A DNA stretch of 17,840 nucleotides from Zymomonas sp. GTDB lineage: Bacteria > Pseudomonadota > Alphaproteobacteria > Sphingomonadales > Sphingomonadaceae. The stretch is taken from NCBI GenBank assembly GCA_027489105.1, contig JAIYAJ010000347.1, positions 1 to 17,840 on the forward strand. The letters run 5' to 3'. Position numbers and translations under genes: made by a program. Positions 1 to 8,099 of this stretch are shown in pieces. Position 1 is the stretch's first letter; the number at the start of each line of letters is the position of its first letter. The notes under the pieces were generated by a model. That model was not told the DNA's origin, did not search any database, and was given only the letters and a program-made list of their open reading frames with translations.

Positions 1-1682
1 ACGCGCTGAAGCTGATGAAGGTCGATATCCTGGCGCTGGGCATGCTGACCTGCATCCGCAAGGCCTTCGCGCTGATCGAGACCCATATCGGGCGCCACTA
101 TGCGCTGGCGACGATCCCGCCCGACCAGCCCGACGTCTATGACATGCTGTGCACGGGCGACAGCATCGGCGTCTTCCAGGTGGAGAGCCGCGCGCAGATC
201 AACATGCTGCCGCGCCTGCGCCCGCGCGAGCTGTACGATCTCGTCATCCAGGTGGCGATCGTGCGGCCGGGGCCGATCCAGGGGGGCATGGTCCATCCCT
301 ATCTGCGGCGGCGGCAGAAGCTGGAGCCGGTCGTCTTTCCTTCGCCGGCGCCGCCCCATGATCCGGACGAACTGCGCGAGGTGCTCGGCAAGACGCTGGG
401 CGTGCCGCTGTTCCAGGAACAGGCGATGAAGCTGGCGATCGTCGCGGCTGGGTTCAGCGATGCCGAAGCGAACCGGCTGCGCCGGGCGATGGCGACCTTC
501 CGCAATGTCGGCACCATGCCGACCTTCGAGCGCAAGATGGTCGGGGGCATGGTCGATCGCGGATATCCGCGCGATTTCGCCGAACGCTGCTTCGAGCAGA
601 TCAAGGGCTTCGGCAGCTATGGCTTTCCGGAAAGCCACGCCCAGTCCTTCGCGCTGCTCGTCTATGCCTCCTCCTATCTCAAATGCCGCTATCCGGCGGT
701 GTTCGCCTGCGCAATGCTCAATTCACAGCCCATGGGATTTTACGCGCCCGCGCAGATCGTCCGCGATGCCCGCGAGCATGGTGTCGAGATCCGGGCGATC
801 GACGTCAACCGCAGCCAGTGGGACAACAGCCTGGAAGGGCCGCCCGACCGGCTGGCGCTTCGTATCGGCTTGCGCCAGGTCGATGGCTTTCGCGAGGCCT
901 GGGCGGAAGCGATCGTCGCGGCGCGTGGGCAGGGGCCGTTTGCGAGCATCGAGGAACTGGCCCGCCGCGCCGATCTGCCGCGCCGCGCGCTGCGCCTTCT
1001 GGCCGATGCCGACGCCTTCCGGTCGATCGGCCTCGACCGCCGCGCGGCGCTGTGGGAAGCGCGCCGGACGCCCGATGGCGAATTGCCGCTGTTTGCGGCG
1101 GCGCGCGCTCGCGAGCTGGGCGAGGAGCCCGATGCGCAACTGCCCGCCATGCCGCTGTCCGAGCATGTGGCGGCGGATTATCAGCTGACCCGCCTGTCGC
1201 TGAAGGGCCACCCGATGCAGTTCCTGCGCGACCTGTTCCGGCGCGAAGGGGTGCTCAGCTGTGCCGAGGCGTCGGCGGCGCGCAACGGATCGCGGGCGAA
1301 GGTCGCAGGCGTCGTGCTGGTCCGCCAGCGGCCCGGCGAGGGCAAGGCGATCTTCGTCACGCTGGAGGACGAGACCGGCGTCACCAATGTCCTGCTCTGG
1401 GCGCGGACCTTCGAAGTGCAGCGGCGACAGGTGATGGCGTCGCGGCTGATGTTGGTCGAAGGCGAGATCCAGCGCAGCCCCGAGGGGGTGGTGCACCTGA
1501 TGGGTGCGATCGTCCATGATCGCAGTGCCGAACTCGACCGGCTGTCGGAGGATCATCGCACCGAGATCGAATTGTCGCGTGCCGATGTGTTCGAGCACCC
1601 GCAGATGCCGCGCCACAATGTTCCGCGCGGCAGCCACCCCCGTGACGTCCGCATCCTGCCGCGCTCGCGCGACTTCCACTGA
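1..1682 (+). CDS. dnaE2: Error-prone DNA polymerase DnaE2 (ImuC), C-terminal part, 5' end outside window
   Basis: Partial gene, read in frame from base 3 to the TGA at 1680-1682 (about 559 residues). Full DnaE2 proteins are about 1050-1090 residues, so this is the C-terminal half. The KVDILALGML stretch (bases 18-47) carries the aspartate equivalent to the third palm-domain catalytic residue of C-family polymerases. The other two catalytic aspartates lie upstream of the window. Then come the fingers region (EQAMKLAIVAAGF, GFGSYGFPESHA), a helix-hairpin-helix region, an OB-fold (FVTLEDETGVTNVLLW) and the family's typical ending HPRDVRILPRSRDFH. DnaE2 does damage-tolerant, mutagenic synthesis in the SOS response, normally with ImuA and ImuB encoded just upstream; those genes are not visible here. 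Replicative DnaE1 is unlikely because the tail matches DnaE2 and the tau-binding C-terminus is absent. Confidence 0.95.
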   Translation, partial: ALKLMKVDILALGMLTCIRKAFALIETHIGRHYALATIPPDQPDVYDMLCTGDSIGVFQVESRAQINMLPRLRPRELYDLVIQVAIVRPGPIQGGMVHPYLRRRQKLEPVVFPSPAPPHDPDELREVLGKTLGVPLFQEQAMKLAIVAAGFSDAEANRLRRAMATFRNVGTMPTFERKMVGGMVDRGYPRDFAERCFEQIKGFGSYGFPESHAQSFALLVYASSYLKCRYPAVFACAMLNSQPMGFYAPAQIVRDAREHGVEIRAIDVNRSQWDNSLEGPPDRLALRIGLRQVDGFREAWAEAIVAARGQGPFASIEELARRADLPRRALRLLADADAFRSIGLDRRAALWEARRTPDGELPLFAAARARELGEEPDAQLPAMPLSEHVAADYQLTRLSLKGHPMQFLRDLFRREGVLSCAEASAARNGSRAKVAGVVLVRQRPGEGKAIFVTLEDETGVTNVLLWARTFEVQRRQVMASRLMLVEGEIQRSPEGVVHLMGAIVHDRSAELDRLSEDHRTEIELSRADVFEHPQMPRHNVPRGSHPRDVRILPRSRDFH

Positions 1683-1782
1683 TCCATCGCATTTCGGCAA
1701 GGCAGGGCGGCATCGCCACTTAGCGCTTTGCGGCGCCGGGTGGCTTTGGCAGATCGGCGCCCGGCTAGCAGAAGGGGGACGG

Positions 1783-3177
1783 ATGAGCGGCTATCGGGCC
1801 ATCGCACTGACCGCATCGATCCCCGTGTTCATGCAATATCTGGACGCCACTGCGATCAACACCGCGTTGCCCGCGATCGCGGCCGACCTGCGCGTCGCGC
1901 CGATCGACCTCAACGTCGCGATCCTCGCCTATCAGCTGGCCCTCGTGGTGTTCATTCCGCTCGGCGGCGTGCTTGCCAACCGCATCGGCGCGCGCAACGC
2001 CTTCATCGCCTCGCTGCTGCTGTTCATGGTCGGCGCGGTCGCCAGCGCGATGGCCTGGTCGCTCGGGACGCTCGTTGCGGCGCGGGCGCTGCAGGGGGTG
2101 GGCGGTGCGATCATGATCCCGGTTTCGCGGCTGCTCGTCCTGCGATCGGCCGAACGGCACGAGCTGATCAGCGCCATGAACTGGCTCGTCATCCCCGGCA
2201 TTGTCGGGCCGCTGATCGGGCCGGCGCTGGGCGGGTTCCTCGTCAGCTATGCGTCCTGGCACATGATCTTCCTCGTCAACCTGCCGATGGCGCTGCTCGG
2301 GGTGGTGATGAGCCTGTGGCTCGTCCCCGACCGGCGCGACGCAGAGGGCGAGAGTTTCGACGCGCCGGGCACGGCGATCGTCGCCATTCTGATCGTCTCG
2401 CTGGTGATCGGCCTGAGCGGGGTCACCGGTCAGGTCAGCCCACCGCTCACCGTCGCCATGCTGCTCCTCTCGGCCGTTTCCGCTCTGCTCTACCTGCGCC
2501 ATCATCGCCGAGCGGCGGCGCCGATCATCGATCTGACGCTCTGGGCGATCCCCAGCTTCCGGCTGTCGATGCTGTCCGGCACGCTGATCCGCTGCCTGTT
2601 CGGTGCCCATGCCTTCCTGCTGCCGCTCTGGTTCCAGCTGGCGATGGGGTTCGAGGCGGCCAAAACGGGCGTGATGCTTGCGGCGGGCACGGTCGGCGTG
2701 CTGGTCAGCCGGTTCGTCGGCGGGCCGCTGATCGCCCGGTCGCATCCCAGGAGCGTCGCGGTCGGGGGTGGGGCGGTGTTTGCGCTGTCGCTGCTCGGCA
2801 CGGCCTTCCTGCACGCGGACCTGCCGATCCCGCTCTTCTATCTGCTGATCTTCGGGCAGGGCTTCGGCCTCGCGCTGGCGATGCTGGTGATCGGCCCGGC
2901 CGCCTATGTCGAGGTGCCGGCCGAGCGCATGGCGGCCGCGACCGGCTTCTATTCGACCGTTCAGCAACTGACCCTGTCGCTGGGCGTGATCACCGGAGTC
3001 TGGTCGCTCGCTGCGATGCGCTGGCTTACCGACGCTACGCCCTATGACAACCGCGCCTATGCGGGCAGCATGTTCTTGCTGGCTGCAATGGCGGTTTGCG
3101 CCGTCGCCCTGAACCGCCGCTTCGAGCCGGATGCGATTGTGTCGCTGCGACCCGTGCGCGCGGCGCGCGGCGCCTGA
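1783..3177 (+). CDS. MFS drug/solute exporter, DHA2 (EmrB/QacA-type) family
   Basis: A 464-residue integral membrane protein of the major facilitator superfamily. I chose the ATG at 1783 because a purine-rich AGAAGGGGGA lies just upstream and the reading frame before it looks non-coding. Helix 1 carries the D1-type motif (QYLDATAINTALPAIA). The helix 2-3 loop has a motif A variant (GGVLANRIGARN). Helix 5 has the antiporter motif C (IPGIVGPLIGPALGGF), which marks proton-coupled exporters. Length and motifs fit DHA2 transporters, which usually have 14 helices. No periplasmic adaptor or outer-membrane channel gene is adjacent, so it probably works alone in the inner membrane. The substrate cannot be read from the sequence. 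It follows dnaE2 by 100 bp and converges on the hydrolase gene. Confidence 0.9.
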   Translation: MSGYRAIALTASIPVFMQYLDATAINTALPAIAADLRVAPIDLNVAILAYQLALVVFIPLGGVLANRIGARNAFIASLLLFMVGAVASAMAWSLGTLVAARALQGVGGAIMIPVSRLLVLRSAERHELISAMNWLVIPGIVGPLIGPALGGFLVSYASWHMIFLVNLPMALLGVVMSLWLVPDRRDAEGESFDAPGTAIVAILIVSLVIGLSGVTGQVSPPLTVAMLLLSAVSALLYLRHHRRAAAPIIDLTLWAIPSFRLSMLSGTLIRCLFGAHAFLLPLWFQLAMGFEAAKTGVMLAAGTVGVLVSRFVGGPLIARSHPRSVAVGGGAVFALSLLGTAFLHADLPIPLFYLLIFGQGFGLALAMLVIGPAAYVEVPAERMAAATGFYSTVQQLTLSLGVITGVWSLAAMRWLTDATPYDNRAYAGSMFLLAAMAVCAVALNRRFEPDAIVSLRPVRAARGA

Positions 3178-3196
3178 AAGCGGCTCAGCGGCTTTC
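3176..3196. terminator. Weak hairpin at the convergent MFS/hydrolase junction
   Basis: GAAAGC (3176-3181) and GCTTTC (3191-3196) form a 6 bp stem with a 9-base loop. It overlaps the stop codons of the converging genes, whose coding ends are only 7 bp apart. There is no U-tract on either strand, so it is at best a weak bidirectional terminator or a chance hairpin. Confidence 0.25.
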
Positions 3197-4135
3197 GAAG
3201 AAATCGCCGTCCTTCAGGCCCGCGCGCAGCCCGTCGATGCCGTGCAGCCACTCGATCGCCTGGACATCATCGTCGAGCGTCGCACGCCAGAAGGCGATGC
3301 TCGTGGCGATTACCGTATTGCGGATATGCGCGGGCGGCTCTCCGTTGAGCATCGAGGCGAAGGTCTGCCCGGCGAACATCTCATGCGTGGCGCCTTTCAG
3401 AACGAGCAGGAATTTGCCGCCGGCGGGCATCAGCCGGAACGGCTCTTGCCGCTGCTGCGCGGTAATCGGGATGACGAAGGGTACGGCATCCTCGGTCCCC
3501 GTGATCGACAGGAAGGGGATGTGGATGCGCGAGAAGGCGACCTCGGGCGATCCGACCAGCGGCGGAGAGGGGCTCAGCGCCAGCGCGGCGCGGACCTTCA
3601 GGTCGACCAGTGGTGGCTGGATGGGGAAGGGAAAGATCTGCCCCGCCACCGCCTGAACGGTCTGCGCGCCGAAGCTGTGCCCGGCAATGCCGATCCGGCG
3701 CTGGTCGATCCGTCGAAGATCGCAAATGCCCTCTTCCTGCCGGATGCCCAGTTCGCGGATCACGAAGCGCATGTCGCGCGCCCGGGCGATCAACTGCTGG
3801 CTGCCCAGCGCAGCCCGGAAGCCGGGCTTGCCGAAGATCGCGCTGTCGCTGCCGCGATGCTGGAGGTTGATGACGGCATAGCCCGCCTCGGCCCAGGCAT
3901 TGGCCCAGATCGTCCCCGCATCGAGCGATCCGCCGAGGCCATGGCTGTAGAGGATCACGCCCACCTTCTCGGCGCCGGCAGGCATGCGGATGCGGATCGG
4001 GATGGGGCGCTCGCGGCCGGGGTCGACCCAGACGCCTTCGCACAAGGTGATCGGCCCGGTCGCCTGTGCCGCCTCCATGCCGAACAGGGCAAGGCCGGCG
4101 GCGAGAACGGAACGGAAAAAGCGCACGAACATCAT
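3185..4135 (-). CDS. Secreted alpha/beta hydrolase (dienelactone-hydrolase / PAF-acetylhydrolase-like)
   Basis: A 316-residue protein with an N-terminal signal peptide (FFRSVLAAGLALFGMEAAQA, about residues 6-25), so probably periplasmic or exported. The alpha/beta-hydrolase signs are an oxyanion-type YSHGLGGS (about 63-70), the nucleophile elbow GHSFGAQ with Ser154, a likely acid Asp216 in TGTEDAVPF and a likely base His251 in KGATHEMF. The order Ser-Asp-His and the spacing fit the predicted dienelactone hydrolase/plasma platelet-activating-factor acetylhydrolase group, which act as esterases or lipases. The substrate is unknown. Two ATG codons are adjacent (4135 and 4132) and the ribosome site is weak. 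It lies downstream of the TonB receptor on the same strand but beyond that gene's terminator, so it probably has its own promoter or depends on read-through. Confidence 0.85.
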   Translation of the reverse strand: MMFVRFFRSVLAAGLALFGMEAAQATGPITLCEGVWVDPGRERPIPIRIRMPAGAEKVGVILYSHGLGGSLDAGTIWANAWAEAGYAVINLQHRGSDSAIFGKPGFRAALGSQQLIARARDMRFVIRELGIRQEEGICDLRRIDQRRIGIAGHSFGAQTVQAVAGQIFPFPIQPPLVDLKVRAALALSPSPPLVGSPEVAFSRIHIPFLSITGTEDAVPFVIPITAQQRQEPFRLMPAGGKFLLVLKGATHEMFAGQTFASMLNGEPPAHIRNTVIATSIAFWRATLDDDVQAIEWLHGIDGLRAGLKDGDFFESR

Positions 4136-4180
4136 CGTTTATCCGTGGCGGAAAAAGGGGATTCAGACCAGCCCGCCCAC

Positions 4181-4213
4181 AAAAAAGAAGGGCCCCGCAA
4201 AGCGGCGCCCTTC
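4181..4213 (-). terminator. Rho-independent terminator of the TonB-dependent receptor gene
   Basis: Read on the - strand, GAAGGGC pairs with GCCCTTC. Inside it CCGC pairs with GCGG around a TTT loop, with one G-G mismatch. A run of six T follows directly (complement of 4181-4186). It begins 22 bp after the receptor stop codon and ends 45 bp before the hydrolase start. This is a textbook intrinsic terminator, and it separates the receptor transcript from the hydrolase. Confidence 0.88.
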
Positions 4214-4235
4214 GATGGCCGGATTGTACTTCAGA

Positions 4236-7200
4236 TCAGACGGCGAAGCGGACGCCGACGCGGATCGCGTAGAGCGACTGGCTCGCATAGATCGTGTCGG
4301 TCGGGTTGGTGAACTGCGAATATTGGTACTGGGCGCAGGGCTGCGACGAGCTGGTCGCCCGCGTTCCCTGGCCGTTTGCATTGCCCGCGGTGGTCAGGCA
4401 GGCCACGCGGACCGGCGAGACGTTGTACGGGAAAATATACTCGCGGATCTGACCCCACTTCTTGTTGATCAGGTTCGTGAAGTTCTCGATGTCGGCGAAG
4501 AAGGTGACCTTCGAGTCCCCCAGGCCGGTCGGAACCTCTTGCGACAGGTGAAGGTCGAAACGCGTGAACCACTTCGAGTTGAAGCCGTTACGCGGTGCAA
4601 CCTTGCCCTGATATTTGTTCAGGCCCGAGTTGCGGATGAAGTTCTCGAACGCAGCCTGCGTCGCTGCCGAGTCATAGGAAACGCGCGGGTCGCCGCCGAT
4701 CGTCGGAACATAGAGCAGGTAGCGCGATCCGCTGCCGGTCGTACCGAACACCGGGCTGCGACCCGACGCCGGATCGAACATCGTGTAGCTATAGGGCCGA
4801 CCGATACGGGTTTCGCCGAACAGCGCAATGGTAGTCTTGTTGTCCCCGAAGAACTCACGTTCGAACGAGAGGTTGTACTTGATGTTGTACTTCACCTGGT
4901 CGTTGGAGATGCCATAGGCCGCACCATTGGCGTCGAAGAAGGCGCCGTTGCCATAGTTGGACGAAGCGGTCGACGAGGTCGCCGGCGTCTGGTCCTTGAT
5001 GTCCTGCCAGGTGAAGCGCAGGCCGGCCGAGAGACCGAAGTCCCACGATTTGTCGACGCGGGCGACCGCGACGTAGCTGCGACCCTTCTTGGTGTTGGTC
5101 AGATAGAGGTCGGAGTTGTTGTCGGCGAAGCCCAGCGAGGTGATGCTGGTATAGCGCTGACGGCCATCCGGGGTCAGCGAACCGACGATCGGCACCGAAC
5201 GGATGTCGGTGAAGAACACCTGGTTGCGGACCTTCGAGTAGAGCAAGTCCACGCCGAATTGCCAGTCGTCGCCCAGGAAGCCGAGATCCGCCCGATAGTC
5301 GGTCGACAGCGTAGCGCGCCACTGCGACGGGATCTTGAACGACGGATCGACCGCATTGGTCGAGGAGTTCGCGACGATGCTGCCATTGGCGATATACTGG
5401 TTGACCGCGCCGGGGATCGAATTGCCCGCCACGTTGATCAGCGCCGCCGTGCCGACCGAGGTCGCCGCCGCGCCGGTCAGGCCCGGAACGCTGAAGCCGC
5501 CATTGTTCAGCATGCGGATCGTCTGGTTGTTCGACAGCACGCCGGTGTTGGAGAAGCTGTTCGAGAAATAGACGTCCGGTGCGCCGCCGCCGAAGATGCC
5601 GCCACCGCCGCGGACCGACAGACGTGCGCTGGGCTTCCAGTCGAAGCCGAGGCGTGGCTGGAGCAGGCCGCGACCGCTGAGATAGGCGGCGTTGTTGAAG
5701 CCATAGCGCGCGACGAAGTTCGGGTTGACCGTCGGTCGGCTGCTGCCGCCATAGAGGTCGTAGCGAAGACCGTAAGACAGGCTGAAGGTCGGATCCGGGC
5801 GCCAGGTGTCCTGCAGGCCGAAGGCATAGGACTGATAACGGAAGCGCGCTGCCGCGTCGTTCGGATCGAGCGACGGGATGGCGTTCTGATAGATCAACTG
5901 CTGCGCGTTGCCAGCGGCGAAGTCGGCGAGCGAGTCGAAATAATAGTTACCTGCGGTGTTCTGCAGGAACAGGTTGAAGATTTTCACGTCCGAGAAGTCG
6001 ACGAAGGCGCGAATGTCGTGATCGCCGCGGTTCAGGCGAGCGAGGAACGAACCGCCATAAGTGCGCGTGTTGAGCGCGTTCGACTGCCGCGAATTGTCCG
6101 GGCCGATCGACACGACCGGAACGCCGTTCGGGCAGTTGGTCGCTTCGGTCGTGCCGGTACCGGTACCGGTGCCGCGATCCGAGGTCGGCGCGGTGCAGAC
6201 GCGGAACTGGGCGAAGCCTCGGCCGAGCAGCGGGTCCTGCAGGCGAACATATTTCTTGTAGAAGCCTCGGGCTTCGGTCGAGAAATCGTCCGTCCAGTCG
6301 GAGTTGATCTGGACCACGCCGGTCTGGAGCTTGTTGCCTTGGACATAGGCGTTGGACGAAAGGCCCAGCGCCGGCTGCACATTGCCGCTGTTGGTGTTGT
6401 TGGTCAGAACGATCTCGTCCTTCGCATAGGCGTAGGTGAAGGACAGACGCTGCGTCTCGGACAGGTTGGCGTCGATCTTGGCGACGAGACGATCGTCCTT
6501 GTCGCCATTGGTATCGACGACACCGCCCGCATCATAATTGTAGCGACTCTTGGCAGTCGAGACGACCTGATCGACCAGCGCCTGGGTCAGGTTCGGGATC
6601 GCGGTGCCGGCGTTGTTCTCGAGCGAGCCTTCGGCGATCGGACGCGGTGCGCGGATGCGCTCGCCCGCGATCATGAAGAACAGCTTGTCCTTGATGATCG
6701 GGCCGGAAAGTTCGGCGCCATAATTCTTGTACTTGAAGTTCGGCAGGGTCACGCGGCCGGTCGGCACGCCGGGGCCCGCCTTGGTCTTCTTGCCGCTCAG
6801 TTCGTCCGACGAATAGGCGTAGAAACCGGTGCCCTGGAAGTCGTTGGTGCCCGAGCGCAGCACGATGTTGATCACGCCGCCCTGGAAATTGCCTTCGCGC
6901 ACATCATAGGGCGCGACCTTGGTCTGGAACTGGCCGACCGCGTCCAGCGGGATCGGCGAACGGCGGCTGGGAAGGCCGTCCGGGTTCAGGCCGAAATTGT
7001 CGGTGATCGGCACGCCGTCGACGGTGAAGCGGTTGAAGCGCGCATTCTGACCGGCGAAGGAAACGGCGCGGCCGCCCGAGGGGGTGTCGTCGAGACGGGC
7101 GAACGGGTCGCGGCGCATCAGGTCGCGGATGTCGCGGTTGATCGTCGCGATCTTGGCGACGTCGGACGAGGTCAGCACGGTCGCCGGACCCTGCGAGACG

Positions 7201-7592
7201 GTGCGCGCATTCTTGATGCTGCTGGCGGTGACGACGATTTCCTGGCCGCCGACTTCGGTCAGCTCGATCGGCAGCGTGTAGGGCTGACCGATGAAGGTGT
7301 TGATGTCGGTGACCTGGGCGTTGGTGTAGCCGCTGGCCGAAACCGACACGCTGAACGGGCCGCCGATGCGCAGGCCGTTGGCGTTGAAATTGCCCGACGC
7401 GTCGGTGGTCAGCGTCGACTTGGTGCCCGACGGCACGTGCAGGATCGTCACTGTCGCACCGGCGACCGGGGCCCCGTTCGACGTGACCGTGCCCGAGATC
7501 GAGGAGGTGGTTTCCTGGGCCTGGGCCGGCGCGGACGCGACCATGGCGATGGCAAGCGCGCCCACCGCGCAGCCGAGCGAGAAATTACGCAT
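4236..7592 (-). CDS. TonB-dependent outer-membrane receptor, Oar-like, with carboxypeptidase-regulatory-like N-terminus
   Basis: An 1118-residue outer-membrane protein. I chose the ATG at 7592 because a signal peptide starts there (about residues 1-25, ending APAQA|Q) and AAGGGGA sits 8 bases upstream. An in-frame ATG 54 bases earlier would place charged residues before the signal. Residues about 28-110 form a carboxypeptidase-regulatory-like beta-sandwich (SISGTVTSNGAPVAGATV). The plug follows at about 120-230, with IVVTA, FNRFTVDGVPI and GGVINIVLRSGTN. The rest is a large beta-barrel ending RVGVRFAV. Such receptors take up large substrates such as peptides or glycans using TonB energy; the ligand here is unknown. 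One extracellular-type segment has four Gly-Thr repeats between two cysteines. No TonB, substrate-binding or sigma/anti-sigma gene is adjacent, so it looks like an orphan receptor with its own promoter and terminator. Confidence 0.93.
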   Translation of the reverse strand: MRNFSLGCAVGALAIAMVASAPAQAQETTSSISGTVTSNGAPVAGATVTILHVPSGTKSTLTTDASGNFNANGLRIGGPFSVSVSASGYTNAQVTDINTFIGQPYTLPIELTEVGGQEIVVTASSIKNARTVSQGPATVLTSSDVAKIATINRDIRDLMRRDPFARLDDTPSGGRAVSFAGQNARFNRFTVDGVPITDNFGLNPDGLPSRRSPIPLDAVGQFQTKVAPYDVREGNFQGGVINIVLRSGTNDFQGTGFYAYSSDELSGKKTKAGPGVPTGRVTLPNFKYKNYGAELSGPIIKDKLFFMIAGERIRAPRPIAEGSLENNAGTAIPNLTQALVDQVVSTAKSRYNYDAGGVVDTNGDKDDRLVAKIDANLSETQRLSFTYAYAKDEIVLTNNTNSGNVQPALGLSSNAYVQGNKLQTGVVQINSDWTDDFSTEARGFYKKYVRLQDPLLGRGFAQFRVCTAPTSDRGTGTGTGTTEATNCPNGVPVVSIGPDNSRQSNALNTRTYGGSFLARLNRGDHDIRAFVDFSDVKIFNLFLQNTAGNYYFDSLADFAAGNAQQLIYQNAIPSLDPNDAAARFRYQSYAFGLQDTWRPDPTFSLSYGLRYDLYGGSSRPTVNPNFVARYGFNNAAYLSGRGLLQPRLGFDWKPSARLSVRGGGGIFGGGAPDVYFSNSFSNTGVLSNNQTIRMLNNGGFSVPGLTGAAATSVGTAALINVAGNSIPGAVNQYIANGSIVANSSTNAVDPSFKIPSQWRATLSTDYRADLGFLGDDWQFGVDLLYSKVRNQVFFTDIRSVPIVGSLTPDGRQRYTSITSLGFADNNSDLYLTNTKKGRSYVAVARVDKSWDFGLSAGLRFTWQDIKDQTPATSSTASSNYGNGAFFDANGAAYGISNDQVKYNIKYNLSFEREFFGDNKTTIALFGETRIGRPYSYTMFDPASGRSPVFGTTGSGSRYLLYVPTIGGDPRVSYDSAATQAAFENFIRNSGLNKYQGKVAPRNGFNSKWFTRFDLHLSQEVPTGLGDSKVTFFADIENFTNLINKKWGQIREYIFPYNVSPVRVACLTTAGNANGQGTRATSSSQPCAQYQYSQFTNPTDTIYASQSLYAIRVGVRFAV
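6151..6174 (-). repeat. Four tandem hexamers coding Gly-Thr repeats in the receptor
   Basis: Four consecutive 6 bp units on the + strand (GTGCCG, GTACCG, GTACCG, GTGCCG) encode GTGTGTGT in the receptor. They lie between a VCTAP and a TNCPNG segment, so probably in a surface loop closed by a disulfide. The unit is a multiple of three, so gain or loss of copies would keep the frame. Confidence 0.7.
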
Positions 7593-7707
7593 TCCAAATG
7601 TCCCCTTTGGACGCCAAAATGGCTTTGTGCGGCGCACAAGCATCACGGGCGGTTCTACCGCTGTCCGTCACCGGCCGTGCTCCAGTGGCGCGGTGTTTAT
7701 GCCGCGA

Positions 7708-7736
7708 TTATTACCGTTCCGTGGCAGCTTCTTCAA
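7708..7736 (-). promoter_or_regulatory. Sigma70-type promoter of the TonB-dependent receptor
   Basis: Read on the - strand, TTGAAG (complement of 7731-7736) and TAATAA (complement of 7708-7713) are spaced by exactly 17 bases. The predicted transcription start is near 7701, which gives a leader of about 108 bases before the ATG at 7592. Both boxes stand out in this GC-rich sequence. Confidence 0.65.
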
Positions 7737-7739
7737 CTG

Positions 7740-7763
7740 TGACAGCGACTTTCAAGCCTGTCA
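7740..7763. promoter_or_regulatory. Inverted repeat TGACAG-N12-CTGTCA next to the receptor -35 box
   Basis: A perfect 6 bp inverted repeat with a 12-base spacer. It lies 3 bases upstream of the receptor -35 box, the usual place for an activator or a repressor. No regulator gene is adjacent, and a chance repeat of this size is possible. Confidence 0.3.
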
Positions 7764-7809
7764 GGAAAAGCCCGGAAAATGGCGCTGCAGCGCGAGATTC
7801 GGCACGCTA

Positions 7810-7823
7810 CCGTAACTTTACGG
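7810..7823. promoter_or_regulatory. Near-continuous palindrome CCGTAA-CT-TTACGG
   Basis: A perfect 6+6 bp inverted repeat with a 2-base spacer, in the size range of a dimeric transcription-factor site. It lies about 75 bp upstream of the receptor -35 box, in an AT-richer patch of the intergenic region. The cognate regulator is unknown. Confidence 0.35.
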
Positions 7824-8030
7824 GGCGCCATGGGCATGCCCCTGGCCATCACAGTCGTCGAAGTGATTCGCGCCCAAGCTGTCGAGAAGCTGAACGGCGC
7901 GCACGGTGACGCCCAAGGCCGGGGCCGGGCCGGGGTGGTCCGATGGTGCACCAGATGATCCTTCCGGCATCGTCTCGCCAGCTATGCCCGCGCGCCCGTC
8001 CGGCGATGCCCAGCGCCGTCTTACACTGAG

Positions 8031-8054
8031 TGATCGGGATGGTAGCACCGATCA
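8031..8054. promoter_or_regulatory. Inverted repeat TGATCGG-N10-CCGATCA upstream of the SDR gene
   Basis: A perfect 7 bp inverted repeat with a 10-base spacer, 45 bases before the SDR start codon. A weak -10-like TACACT lies at 8022-8027, just upstream, so the repeat would cover the transcription start. That position would suit a repressor operator. No good -35 box is visible. Confidence 0.35.
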
Positions 8055-8099
8055 GCAGCAGAGATTGGCGGACATGCCAGGGCAGAGGACCAGAAACGC

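Larger units (their letters stand above)
7593..8099. other. 507 bp divergent intergenic control region, receptor (-) / SDR (+)
   Basis: I see no convincing gene here. Short open frames on both strands (for example 7906-8103 on + and 7818-8048 on -) lack a good ribosome site and have Arg/Pro/Ala/Ser-rich translations typical of GC-rich shadow frames. The region holds the receptor promoter (7708-7736), an approximately 108-base receptor leader, three inverted repeats listed separately, and a 10 bp palindrome GGGCATGCCC at 7832-7841. AGAGGA at 8084-8089 serves the SDR start. Confidence 0.6.

Noticed and set aside
1735..1765. GCCGGG ... CCCGGC inverted repeat after dnaE2
   Set aside because: A 6 bp stem with a 19-base loop and no U-tract, in very GC-rich DNA. 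It is not enough to call a terminator or operator.
3984..7742. A 1252-residue open frame on the + strand opposite the TonB receptor
   Set aside because: It is antisense to a gene with clear signal peptide, plug and barrel motifs. Its composition (Arg, Asp, Val, Gly rich, low complexity) is typical of a GC-rich shadow frame.
7818..8048. Short open frame on the - strand in the receptor/SDR intergenic region
   Set aside because: No ribosome site and no recognisable family. A competing + frame (7906-8103) is equally good, which argues that both are chance.
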